Source: Linepithema humile (Eukaryota > Arthropoda > Insecta > Hymenoptera > Formicidae). From it: 64,000 bases of DNA. The stretch is from contig NC_090131.1 of assembly GCF_040581485.1 (NCBI RefSeq), forward strand, positions 22,952,532 to 23,016,531, in the 5' to 3' direction. The position numbers and the translations under genes are program-made. Every line of letters starts with the position of its first letter. Positions within the stretch are counted from its first letter, which is position 1. Positions 39,626 through 50,657 of this stretch are shown here, piece after piece. The notes below the pieces were generated by a model. It was not told where the DNA came from. It ran no database searches and saw only the letters and a program-made list of their open reading frames with translations.

Positions 39626-42600
39626 TTATGTACTGCTTCTGATCGGGGCAAGAAAAAAAGAAAAGAAATAAAGAGACGGCTGCAAACGATCACGGCGATA
39701 TCGCGATACGAGGCGGACCTCTTAAATATATGCCGGCTTGAATTTCGAATGCTAAAATAAGAGCGGGAGCGACTTGGCGCTAGTCGCATGCCGCGACACG
39801 TGGTTCTGTCATTTATTATCGATTTAACAGGATATTGCTCTTCCCTCGGGAGACGCGCCGTCGTTGTACGTAGTCGACGGTGTAATGGGAGTGCCAATGC
39901 TAGAACACCGTACTGTAATCGAGACATCCGGTTTTATATATCGTTTCCCGATATAAAAACGAGTTGCGGCCCACCCTCTAGCGCTCCACCTGCATAAAGC
40001 TTCGTGCTTTGTTCGTTTATTCGACATTTAAGCTATGATTTAATTTCGCGCGGCCCGACCTCCACGAAATACAACTGCGGATTAGAACGCTGACGCTCAA
40101 ATTACGAGCGTTGTATTAGATTTACCGTTTTAGCAGCATTCTGTTTTTGTGACCAATTGAAAATCACACGAATACCTATATATTTGTACCTTCGAAATTT
40201 TTCATTATTAAAAAGAAATAGAAAAAAAATATAGAAGACATGGAACGGAGCAATTAAAAAGCCCATACTTATTGAACTCGACCGTTATAAATAATAGTCA
40301 CCCTTTACGTTCCGATCACGTTTAATAAATCACTTTTATCTGTCACGCGAGAACAACTGTTGTAACTTCTATTTTATATTTTATTGCTTTGCCGTGCATC
40401 AGATTCGTATCTGCGCCGTAGTTATTGCAAAGCGCATTTCTTTGCGTTTACATTACTTAGAGCGCTATTCCTGACTTCGAATATTAAATATCGCCAACGA
40501 GAATTAATAATACTTAAATCATATCAATAAATTTAAGCTTAAATTAGAAATAAGCTGTTTCCGAAGGAAAGCAATTTTTAAAATATTGAAAAGTACAGTG
40601 TACTATTGATATATTCGTATTTTATTCATCCAGTGAATTATAGCAATAATCTAAATTATAAGATATTGAATGAGCCACAGATTGTCTTTTTTTCGTTTTT
40701 AAATCGTACGTATCACAATTTCAGTATACGTAATAATGACTTTTTCACAAGACGTCTAAAAAAGTGCAAATCTTTTATCAGCAGACATACAAACTACACT
40801 TTTTAATATTACACTTTATTCTTATCATTCATCATTTACTTACACTTACCATTCTCTAGTATTACTTATCATTTATTAGTAGAATTATAAAATGTATTAT
40901 TAGATATTCAATATACGAAATTATATAAAATATACAAAGAAACAAATCATGGATTGTTGTGTAGATCGAGCCGGACATGGGCCGACAACAATTTCAATAA
41001 TCCAACTAGATGGGATGTTTGTACGTATGGAATAGAATAATGTCGTGCTTTATTTTGCGATCCGCGCGTTTAGATAGTGGTACAGGTTTACGAACAAGCG
41101 CAACGCACTGCAACACTTCCCACGACCCATAAATAAGCCGCGAATGCACTCAACAGTGCAATTGACCATAAAACCGATTTCCAGATGCGAACCTCCGAGT
41201 ATTGTTGGTTTCACGCGAGGTTACTGTATGAAAAAAAAGCAGGTTACAAAAATGAGAAAAAATGCGAGTTGCAAATAGCGCTATTATACGCGACGATGCG
41301 ACACATTTTCGACGGTCCCGGATGATATTATTTCAGACTAGAATGCGATTTTACAGCTTCTCGGCTTACCACGTCGCACTCGTCAGCCCTTTAATAAGTG
41401 AAAAGTACTTTTGTTAGGCAAAACAACGATGGTGTTTTTCTTCCTGTGATGAAACAACGAGAGCGCGTCTAAGTTGATTTTTACAAACTGAATAGTGAAA
41501 TAAAAGCTGGTTACATTTCAATGTAATGATTACTTTCCGCTTTTCTCTTATAAACTAGCGCGAGGAAAAGCACAGAGTATAATTAAAAATGCAGAGAGAG
41601 TACTACGTGGAAAACAGTAAAGGTCACTAAAATAGTTCCATTGCGTGCATTATTTGACGTCGAAAGATGCAAATTTCGAACAAATTTCGCGCTGTTAGAA
41701 TTCGATTTCAATCCCGGCAATATTATGCAATAATAATATTCAATCGGGCAAGCGACAGAGACAGGAGGATTCGTCACCAAGTCACGTAAATTCACGTGAC
41801 GATCAAATATAAATATTATATCGGCTCGCAGGAAGCAGCGGCGAAATTGGTAGACGAATCGCGTAGACTATCGATTCCGGCAGATTCACCGGCGAGAGCG
41901 CGTTCCGATGCCGACGGTGCGTGTCACTTGAGGAAAAAGCCGATCAATACCTCGTCTTACGGTCAATAACGACCGAAACTGACAGCGCAATCGAACCGTA
42001 ATGCGACTGGAATACGCGTAAAAACGAGAGATCGATCAGAGGTTTACGATGGTGCTAGTGGTCGTCGAGCGGTACCGCCGTTCGCGGCGATGTTTTCCTC
42101 GCTCGAGTGTCAGGTAAGTATATATACACTCTTCTCTCACGACCGTGAATCAAATACGATAATCTATTCTACTTACGACGTTACGATTTCTCGCGTGTCA
42201 TCACGGAGAAGAGATGATCCATGAAACGGTGCGCGCGGTAAATACCTCTCTCGCGAAACGATTACATTCTCACGGTGTTACCGCGTTTAGCTGGCCTCAT
42301 CGTGACGGCGGGAACACGCGACTGCCTTGTGAATCCGATGCTTTCAGGAGGCTTCACGGGGGTTGCGGTAGCCGCCGACGTCCCGGCGTTCGCCAACATG
42401 CCGGCGCACGATTTTCGTCACGGATACTTACGTGCATGCATGATTGTGTGTGCCGTTGTTATCAACTTCGCTATATGTTTCAACCTTCGACTTCCAGTCT
42501 CTAATCAGGAACGTAGTAACCACCAGGTTACCCTCGAACAATCGACACGACTCGTGGATATCGGAAGCATCCCCCGATGCGTAAAGAGGGCAAGGTGTAA

Positions 42601-44252
42601 TCGGCGAAGTAGCCACTTGAGAATACCGATATTGGTAAACAGTTGATTGATCCATAAACAGCCTGTAATAATTTCGTTCGGAATATTTTAAATTCAACAT
42701 TTGTCGAATTATTTATATTTGCGTACTAAATTAAATAATATTGCTAAACTCTTCATGTACATATAAATTTTGCATTATTATTCTAACGTAATATTATGCT
42801 TCGATTGCTGATTGAACTTATCAAGAATGTAGTAGTACATTTTAAATAAATTACATAATTTTTTACACAATAGCTAAAAATAATTCTGTCAATAAATCAT
42901 TCTTATATGGATTTGCGTTATTCTTGTATCTAAAGCAAAGAAAAATATTTAGAAAGATATAAAAACGACAAAATTTAAGTGGATGAGAGAACTATTCAAT
43001 TTTACATATATCAGATGCACTAGAAACATATATCTCCAGAAAAAAATCGGATATGAAAAAGAAATGTGTGAATTTCGTGATTTACAATTGAAATCTTTTT
43101 TCTAAGTGTGTAAAAAACATATTGAATTTAAAACAATAATAAATAAGTAGATAATAAAAAAATATCAAATATTTTATAATAGATAAATCAAATTTTAAAT
43201 TAAAAATTGTACAGTATTGATTTTTGAACATCTATTATATAAAAAAACTTATTTAAAGACTCTAACAATTATATAAATTATTTTGAAAACACTTCATGAC
43301 ATGTAAAATGAAATTTTATGTCAAAAGAATAAAAGATTATTGCTATATGGATGAAGCCATTTTTTATACGCCTCCAGCACACAAAATTCTGCATGAATGA
43401 GATGGTTATCAAAATCTATTGACCATATATCATTGATATGGCGCTTTTTTATAGCAAAAGTTCAATGGACTATTGATTCATCAGCATACGAAACGTTATA
43501 TGGTATAACTTATATCAAGCATACCTCTATTTTCAACTTTAGTAACTTTTTTTTAATTCATATACAATTTTTTCTAATCATGTTTTGCTACCAATGTGTT
43601 ATATTTAATTGTAACACGTATGTAAAAATAATTCTATCCTTTTTTAATGAAAAGTAAGTAGTATAATTTAATTTAATTTTTTTTTAGTAGTATAACTCAA
43701 TATCTAGTCAGGTTTTTTCTTGGATAGGGCAATAAGCACTTTTTGGATGCAATAAATGATCAATAGCTGTAGATAATAAATATTTTTTCGGCACAATGGA
43801 GTATCCGTGATTAATTTACTCTACTCTTAATATATTATTAAATATATTATTAAATAATATATCAAAATTGTCTGCTTTTTATATATTTTTAATATATTTA
43901 AATATTTTGAAAAAAACAAGAATAAGTAAATAGGTTTAATATAATTTTACATATTCTTTTGTTAAAGAGAGGTTCTTCTTAAATATTTTCATTATGTCAC
44001 TAGTTAAAAAGAAACGCAGTTAGAAGAGGCATTTTATTGTTATAAAAATGTTCAATAGCATCTCTCAAACTGAACCGCCGCCTGCATTGTGACCACCGTT
44101 CGTCACTGACAGATGGAGCTCCTCTGCATCTTCTCTATCTCTCTCATTTATTCCACTACCTCTCGGACCATACATGAACCGAGTTTGACGTGTACAGGTT
44201 GCCGGTGAACATATTTCATGTATCATCATCAATCTTTTCACGAGAATTAACA
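39626..44252. other. divergent intergenic region, CSPP1-like (-) and thioredoxin-like (+)
   Basis: No full gene is seen. A GC-rich segment ending at a consensus donor (exon to 42110, GTAAGTAT at 42111) could be a first exon on the plus strand. A minus-strand donor-like GTAAGTAT lies just below 42432 and might end a 5' UTR exon of the CSPP1-like gene. The 180 bp before 44253 are the probable 5' UTR of the thioredoxin-like gene. The remainder (40.3-41.0 and 42.7-44.0 kb) is AT-rich with nothing recognisable. Confidence 0.5.
40128..40246. mobile_element. MITE, family A copy 3 (internal fragment)
   Basis: It starts TTTTAGCAGCATTCTGTTTT, matching the inner part of copy 1, then has ACCAATTGAAAATCACACGA and GAAGACATGGAAC, matching the centre of copy 2. 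Both terminal arms are absent, so it is a degraded partial copy. Confidence 0.55.
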
Positions 44253-46040
44253 ATGTTACGAATAGCGTTTTTAATTGTGATATGCATTTTTTCTGGTGTA
44301 CACGCGAGTCTTGAAACAGTGCATGATGAAGAACTCCTGAATCTCATAAAAACAGAAAAATATGTCGTCGCCCTGTTTAGTAAGTTTGTTTTTTTCTCTT
44401 TTGGTCATCTGGATAAACAGCAGAGAAATATGACTGATTAATAAAAGAAGACATTGAAAAGACTAGATGTTATGTATTGATTATATGCAACATTATTTAT
44501 ATATATATCTTTATGTTATAAATTAATTGATAACACTGATTTTATTTTTTTTAAATACTTTTAATATTTCAAAATCAACTCATTCTTTAGATAGTAATCC
44601 TAAAAATTCATTATATACTTGACTACTTTGATAAAACATAATTTTACTATGTTTATGAATATTACGTAAACTATGAAGTGCTTCATTTTTGTCTTCTAAT
44701 AGATACTCAATGAAATACTCAACAGGATTTTAAAATACTTTTAATATTATACTTATTAATGTGATAATTTTACTCACAGCAAGAAAAGACTGTCCGGAAT
44801 GCGAAAATTATGAAAACGAATTGATTCAATTGCGTGAAGATTTGGTGGATTCCTTATCTGCATGGATCGTGAAGACTGTTGATAGTCAATTACTTCAATT
44901 ATACAGTATCGATAAAGAACCAGCTCTATTGTTCTTCCGACATGGGATTCCATTGTTATATGATGGTACGTTCTTCATAAAGAATACAAATAATGCTTAG
45001 ATATGTTTTTTGATCATTTAATTATTCCTTGATAATACATTATGTTTTATCATTCCACGTACATGTGATATGTCACTAAATATACTTTTATTTCTGAGTG
45101 TACTTATAACTTTATAGTTGTACTATAAATTTATACTGCACCTTCTTTTCTAGGACGTTTGAACGATGAAGAAATATTAACTATGTTTACGGAAAATAAA
45201 GTACCCGCAGTAAAGGAACTTACGGATGATACATTTGAGCATTTAACTCAAGCGAGTAGCGGTGCTACAACTGGTGACTGGTTTGTTATGTTGTAAGTCT
45301 ACTTCTACTTGTAATCTAGTAATCAGTTGATTCGCTTATAAATAACATACGTTCTAATCATGTACCGCATCAGTTATAGCACAGATTGCGCACGATGCTT
45401 GCGTATGATCGCGAGATGGGAGACAGTTGCTGCAAAGCTCAAGCAGAGGGTAAACGTAGCACTTATTAATAAATCCACAACTGGGGTTTCCACAGCCAGG
45501 AGATTTAATGTTTATAACACTCCGCAATTTATATTGTAAGCGTACATATAAATCAGTGTTTGTAATATCTTACAAATAGGATGTTTATAATGTTATAATT
45601 GTGCATATGATAAAGACAAGCGCAAGTTATCAAAATAGCATAATACATTAACATATTTATTTTGTACTTATATAGCTTCAGACTTGGCAAGATGTACCGG
45701 TACGATACAGGAAGGTACGATATTAATTCTCTTGTATCATTTGCCAAGGAATGGTACAAAAATGTAAAAGCAGAAAAAGTGCCTGTGCCTCAAAGTCCCT
45801 TGTAAGTTTGATGATGCATGTAACTAGTTTATGATTTTCGTTTCAAGCTATTTATAAGTTTGTACATTAATGTATAATTTTTTTTCCAGTGATGATTTCA
45901 CACAAATGATCGCAAACTTTCTTCGTGATAATCCATGGATACTTAAATTAGGCAGTATTTGTATTGGGATACTAGTTGTTATTACAGCCGTATCTAAATT
46001 TAAGCATAAACCAGAAACTCCACAGAAGAAAGAAAAATAA
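44253..46040 (+). CDS. two-domain thioredoxin-like ER membrane protein, six exons, 296 aa
   Basis: Exons: 44253-44379, 44780-44965, 45154-45292, 45374-45535, 45676-45801 and 45890-46040; all GT-AG introns, phases agree, 297 codons, TAA stop. Residues 1-19 are a signal peptide. Two thioredoxin folds follow: the first has CPEC (C47, C50) and a cis-Pro strand EPALLFF; the second has CARC (C156, C159) and TPQFIFF. A membrane helix covers about 263-282, and the tail ends KKEK, a dilysine KKXX signal for return to the endoplasmic reticulum. Known of the family: TMX proteins and protein disulfide isomerases exchange disulfides in the ER lumen. Inference: a TMX-like oxidoreductase with both active sites luminal. 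CARC and CPEC are unusual for classical PDIs (CGHC), so redox role and orthology are uncertain. The chosen ATG begins the signal peptide; the frame upstream has no ATG. AATAAA near 46675 is a likely poly(A) signal. Confidence 0.9.
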
Positions 46041-47786
46041 GCTTATTGCATTTAAGTTGCCAAAGAAATATGGATATTTCTCCATACCGAATATTGTCTA
46101 CATATCTAAAAATAGTGTTTGATTGTACATTACGTTATTGTAACGTGTAATGTTAAATTTAATAATGCAAAACTTTACGAATCTATGTGTCTTCTTCAAG
46201 ATTTAAATTACAAGTTTAATGAAATAATTTAAAAATTGCGATTATTTCAATGAAGATATAAATGATATTATTGTAAAATTAAGTGTATTTAATATTTCTC
46301 AAATTATCTGAAGATCGATTATGAAAGGCAAATATCCTGTTTATAACAACCTAATGTACAAACATTTGTGTTAATCCTGGCGCAGCAAAAAATAGATAAT
46401 TTTTTTTCTTAAGATGTATTTGAGTAAATATGTACGTAATGTGGTACAGAGAACGTCTATGCGATGGTAGTCGACTTAAAAAATGCAAAGCAATGTTATT
46501 AAAATTGTTAAAGAACAAAAGCCAAGCTTTATCGGGAAAATATTATACAATTATTATTGCGCACAATGCATTCCATCAATTATAAATGACATTATGTTCT
46601 GCTCTTTGAGATTTTATTACTGCTTTTTTCTTAGTTTTGTATGAGCAATTTGTAAATAGATCATATTTCATTAAAATAAAAATTTAAAAAACATAGTTTT
46701 GTTAGATTGTAGCAATAACAATCTTGTATGTATAAATTTTTTACAGAAATATATCTTTGATGCAAAAAATATTTTTGGTGTCAATCTTGAGATTCCGAAC
46801 TTTTTGAGATTTAAACATAAATTACTTTAATCACTTTTAATAGTCCTTTATTAATGTGCAAAAATAACATTAATTTTATTAAAAATTTTCTGTTTTATAT
46901 CCAATATGTGTTTGACAAGCGTTTGCACTTTCATAACTATCGAAAAGTACCTTTTGCATATTCATAATACACATACATATATGTAACAAACTTAATATAA
47001 ATTTTTAAAACGTTATAGCTTTTTGTAATTAAAAAATTAAATGCATGAGGCACACTTGATAATGCCCATAAAATTGTTTACTAAATTATTTAGTGGTGGA
47101 TCTAACATTTTTCAGTTGTCTAAAGTTAATATTAAAATCAAAATCTATGGTTTAAAAATAGGAACATATAGTAGGGCATATAGAAAGATATAATTAACGT
47201 GAAAATTAAAATTGAAGACAAAACTAAAAAATATAGTGATATATATCACTATATAACTGTGCATTAGAGATTTCTTAATCCTAAAACCCTGAAGTTTAAA
47301 TTTTATTTATATAGATCCGTCACTAAATATTTAAAAATTTCAACTTTGATACAATTATCTAAATTAATATAAATAATAATATATTCTAATTATTATAATT
47401 GCCACAAATTATAGTTGCTCTAAATTTTATACTATTATGCAATTTAATTATGTGATAAATACATATTTAATAAACAATGTGACCCTTTTTTCATAAATAA
47501 TACCCACTTACATAAATTTGCATAAACTTAAAAAAAGAAAAATATAATAAAATATACGATATTAAGATTTTAATCACGTATATATTGCCAAAGTAAAAGC
47601 AGAAATCTCTGTAATGCGGAAATCTACCTATTATTTACTCAAATGTCATTTTAATATCACAACAAAGCTGACATTGTGTAAATATATAATAGAAAATAAA
47701 TTTTACATATGCTAGTCCAAAAATTGCACTTATTTTTTATATAGCCATTTTGGTTTTCTTATATGTAAAAGGCATTTGTATTCGTG
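46041..47786. other. convergent 3' intergenic region
   Basis: AT-rich DNA between the stops of the thioredoxin-like gene (+) and the ELMOD gene (-), presumably including both 3' UTRs. It contains a perfect 24-bp palindrome at 47231-47254 (ATATAGTGATAT and its complement). No gene is seen. Confidence 0.6.
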
Positions 47787-48725
47787 TTAAATATTGTCAA
47801 CTGCCACATTTATCCTAAAAACTGTTGATGGATTAGTTAATGCCATTCTTATGCTCTTCTCAAACTTCTCTTGTATCGATGAGAATTCCATCATATTATT
47901 AGGTTTTGACTCGATCCAAAATCCATCAAATTCATAAAACAGGTAACAATAGAACTGATGAAAGGCACGAATCGTCGGCAGCGTTTTCGAGGAATTATAT
48001 ATGTGAGTTTTAGCGCTCCCATCTCTCAGTAACTTCAGAGCCATGCTTGTGAGATTTATACCAACAATGGCAAATGCGTAACCGTAACGTGGATGATTAG
48101 AATGGGACAACACATGCGTGGCCATGCTAGGATACTCTTGAGCAAAGTAAACGAGATTCTCCAGTCCCAAGATTCCCATTCCGCGAAAATCAGTCTTTGG
48201 ATCGTCGCCTTGAAAGCCGATCTGTTGCCACTGCTTGGTCACCCTTGCTTCTAGAGGTTCATATGGCATCAATAAATTCCATAACTTGAGCAACAGTTGT
48301 TCATGGTCCGGATTGTCCGTACTGTATGGCGTCTTCCTGAGCTCCTCACACTCCACACACAACTGACGATAACCCCAGATCAATTCCACGCACTTACCGA
48401 ACGATTTGGCAAAGTCCGGATGCGCCTTGGGATTTACCTTCTTGGTTACCAGCACAGTTCTAATGGCATCTTCCAGGATCTTGCGCTCGGTTTTCGTGGT
48501 TATTCCTCGTTTATCGGCGATGTCGTTCAGGTAAGCGACGAGAGTCCTAATGTTTGCATCGCGTGACCGCCCGAGGGATCCTTCGATAGCGAACACTCGC
48601 GCCGCTCCGGACGGTTGGACATAACAGATCCTTTGTAGCTCACACATCTGCGTGGTCCAGCGCAAGAATCCTTTTATCACGTGCCTGAAGTACCAGCACA
48701 CCAAAGTCCAGATGTATTTGATCAT
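47787..48725 (-). CDS. ELMOD2: ELMO domain-containing protein, ELMOD1/2-type Arf/Arl GAP, 312 aa
   Basis: A single uninterrupted exon. The start is the ATG at 48725 (MIKYIWTLVCWYFRHVIKGF). The frame stays open upstream to 48791, but through no other ATG, and TTTGACAG at about 48773 looks like an acceptor of a 5' UTR intron. The N-terminal hydrophobic/basic segment is as in ELMOD2. The ELMO domain occupies roughly residues 100-280, with the signature WQQIGFQGDDPKTDFRGMG followed by LGLENLVYFA. The Arg in DFRG (about residue 181) is the conserved residue needed for GAP activity in ELMODs. Known function: ELMOD1-3 stimulate GTP hydrolysis by Arl2 and Arf GTPases at ER, lipid droplets and mitochondria. 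Human ELMOD2 is 293 aa, close to this length. The gene is divergent from PAM16, with 1.1 kb and two MITEs in between. Family assignment is secure; ELMOD1 versus ELMOD2 is not. Confidence 0.92.
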   Translation of the reverse strand: MIKYIWTLVCWYFRHVIKGFLRWTTQMCELQRICYVQPSGAARVFAIEGSLGRSRDANIRTLVAYLNDIADKRGITTKTERKILEDAIRTVLVTKKVNPKAHPDFAKSFGKCVELIWGYRQLCVECEELRKTPYSTDNPDHEQLLLKLWNLLMPYEPLEARVTKQWQQIGFQGDDPKTDFRGMGILGLENLVYFAQEYPSMATHVLSHSNHPRYGYAFAIVGINLTSMALKLLRDGSAKTHIYNSSKTLPTIRAFHQFYCYLFYEFDGFWIESKPNNMMEFSSIQEKFEKSIRMALTNPSTVFRINVAVDNI

Positions 48726-49330
48726 GTTTGCTGTCACTGATTGATAACTCAGTCGGCTGATAATACCTGTCAAACGCGAAGAGTTACACACGCGAGAGTC
48801 TTACAAGCACCACATCGTCTTTACACGTCCCGCAATTCTCATCTCATCTTGATGATTGACTCTCATCGCTGCGTAAATCGATAATAAATAATATCTTGAC
48901 TAAAATCGGTGGCGGCTGATAACCTCATCAATGTGTCTTCTAGCAAGGAACACAGGCGACGCAAAAAAGATTTGTTCTTTTTAGTTGCACTGGCTGTACT
49001 AGTGCAGACAGTGTACAACTGAAGCGTTCGTTTTAACGGAACTGACGTCAGACGTAGCTGTTCTTTTAAATTTAAATTTAGTTGCATTATATTAGTTTAA
49101 ATATGTTTATTGAAAGCATTAAAAAAATATATATAAAGATTAATAATATATTTTTTAGTAATAAAGAATTTAATGAAAAATTGGTAATAGATAGGTCTTA
49201 TCGCCGTAGAATGATGTTGCTTCTTATTCTTTTTGTCAACAAGTTGCATGTTTGATGCTGACTTTAAAAAAAAAAGTTTGTTTTTTTTCACATGTGAACT
49301 CGGCTTGCGAGCGTCAACAGATGCAACTTA
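48726..49330. other. ELMOD upstream region
   Basis: Probable promoter and 5' UTR of the minus-strand ELMOD gene. No open frame with recognisable product is seen, only short AT-rich frames. Confidence 0.5.
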
Positions 49331-49460
49331 GGGCCTGTCCAGACGAACTTGCATAGTCGCATAAACATATTGGTCCATAAGCAAATGCATAAGGAAATGG
49401 ACCAATCAATTTCTTTATGCATATGTTTATGCGACTATCCAAGTTTGTCTGGATAGGCAC
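49331..49460. mobile_element. MITE, PIF/Harbinger-like, with TTA target duplication (130 bp)
   Basis: The termini are inverted repeats of about 40 bp. The left arm starts GGGCCTGTCCAGACGAACTT and the right arm ends AAGTTTGTCTGGATAGGCAC; they pair with only a few mismatches. TTA flanks both ends (49328-49330 and 49461-49463), the 3-bp TWA duplication expected for PIF/Harbinger transposons. No coding capacity. The centre carries a second inverted pair (TTGGTCCAT and ATGGACCAA). Confidence 0.85.
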
Positions 49461-49468
49461 TTAAGGTT

Positions 49469-49613
49469 CTTAAGGGCACATAAAAAAACGTAAGCAATAA
49501 AATTTAAACAGTAGGTATATTAGCCAATGACTACCTTACGTTTTCAAGAACACTTGACTGTGATTGGTCAATTTGCTTATTGCTTATGTTTTTCTATGTG
49601 TCGCGGTCCTTAA
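49469..49613. mobile_element. second inverted-repeat element, adjacent to the first MITE
   Basis: The left arm TTAAGGGCACATAAAAAAAC with GTAAGCAATAA pairs with the right arm TTATTGCTTATGTTTTTCTA with TGTG...TCCTTAA; the right arm has about 8 extra bases (CGCGGT region). It starts only 6-8 bp after the preceding MITE and ends about 215 bp before the PAM16 start codon. The transposon class is not clear. Confidence 0.68.
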
Positions 49614-49830
49614 CCGTCGTGCATGGAAGACAGGGTTAGGTTCCTCATGGTCGGAACGAAATGTCGTGCCGCTAATGCGTCGACAAGAATACAAATTTGC
49701 GTGGACGCACGTAATCTTGGAGCGGTGTCAAACAACCGAAAAAAAACGAGTGAGAAAATCATCGTTGCTGGCAGCGTGACAGCTCGTTCGCGTGCAAAGT
49801 ACCGCAGTAAGCGGAAAGAGAGGTTAGGCC

Positions 49831-50244
49831 ATGGCGAAGTACCTGATACAGATTATCGTGATGGGCACGCAGGTCATCGGTAAAGCTTTTGCACGTGCAT
49901 TGCGTCAGGAGATCGCGGCGAGTCAAGAAGCGGCGCGAAGGGCAGGCGGTGGAAGACAAGGGGCACAACATGCTGCCGCTAATAACAGGACCGGACTCAC
50001 ACTGGATGAAGCTCTTCGCATCCTTAACGCAGAACGTTCCGACCAGACAGAAGTGATCGAGCAAAACTACAAATACCTCATGGAAGCTAACGACAGATTA
50101 AAGGGTGGCTCGTTCTATCTACAGTCTAAGGTTGTACGCGCTAAGGAGCGCATTGATGAGGAACTTAAATTTCAAAAAACAACAGCACCACCACCATCGT
50201 CTCAGTCGCAAACAGGCGGCGAAGAAGCTTCCAAGCAACCATAA
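49831..50244 (+). CDS. PAM16: Pam16/Magmas, import-motor subunit of TIM23, 137 aa, single exon
   Basis: The protein begins MAKYLIQIIVMGTQVIGKAF, the hallmark N-terminus of Pam16/Magmas (black pearl, blp, in Drosophila). It is followed by the helical linker ARALRQEIAASQEAARRAGG and a degenerate J-domain (about 52-110): LTLDEALRILNAE, then YKYLMEANDRLKGGSFYLQS, then VVRAKERIDEEL. The HPD tripeptide of active J-proteins is absent, as expected. The tail is low-complexity Pro/Ser/Gln. Known function: it sits on the matrix side of the mitochondrial inner membrane and pairs with Pam18/DnaJC19 to control stimulation of mtHsp70 during protein import. Length matches the family (about 125-140 aa). ATG context GGCCATGG is strong. 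AATAAA at 50462-50467 is a likely poly(A) signal. It is divergent from ELMOD and convergent with EXD2, whose stop is 414 bp away. Confidence 0.97.
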   Translation: MAKYLIQIIVMGTQVIGKAFARALRQEIAASQEAARRAGGGRQGAQHAAANNRTGLTLDEALRILNAERSDQTEVIEQNYKYLMEANDRLKGGSFYLQSKVVRAKERIDEELKFQKTTAPPPSSQSQTGGEEASKQP

Positions 50245-50657
50245 AACTCACTTCTAGTCTAAATTTACTTATTTTAATTCTAGAAATTCTAGAAATCTGT
50301 ATATAATAATTCATGATAAATAGTAAAGATGTTGAACAGAATGGTTTAAGTCTAGTTGTTGGTTTTTTATCTAGTGTAAAAATTTTCAGATATTTTGTAG
50401 TGTTAAAAACGTTAAATTAATTATAAATTAAAAATTCATATTTAATTTGATTTTTATAAAGAATAAATGATGTTTAGAAAATGATTTAGGAATTGGCAAA
50501 TGTTGCATCATATTGGATAATGAATATAAGAGTTAGAATAAAATATAAAACTATTTAGATATATTATATATATATATTTGGAGATATATCGATTTATACA
50601 AGTCTGAAGTTCTCGCTCTTATACGAAACTTTTTCAATTAATTTTAAAATTACAGCG
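50245..50657. other. convergent 3' intergenic region, PAM16 and EXD2
   Basis: AT-rich DNA carrying the PAM16 3' UTR and, on the other strand, the EXD2 3' UTR. No gene is seen. Confidence 0.7.

Noticed and set aside
39152..39760. Plus-strand open frame of 202 codons
   Set aside because: Antisense shadow of CSPP1-like exon 1 and part of a MITE; no coding features.
39112..39927. Long minus-strand open frame of 271 codons
   Set aside because: It overlaps the true exon 1 of the CSPP1-like gene in a different frame and runs through MITE copy 2; it has no domain.
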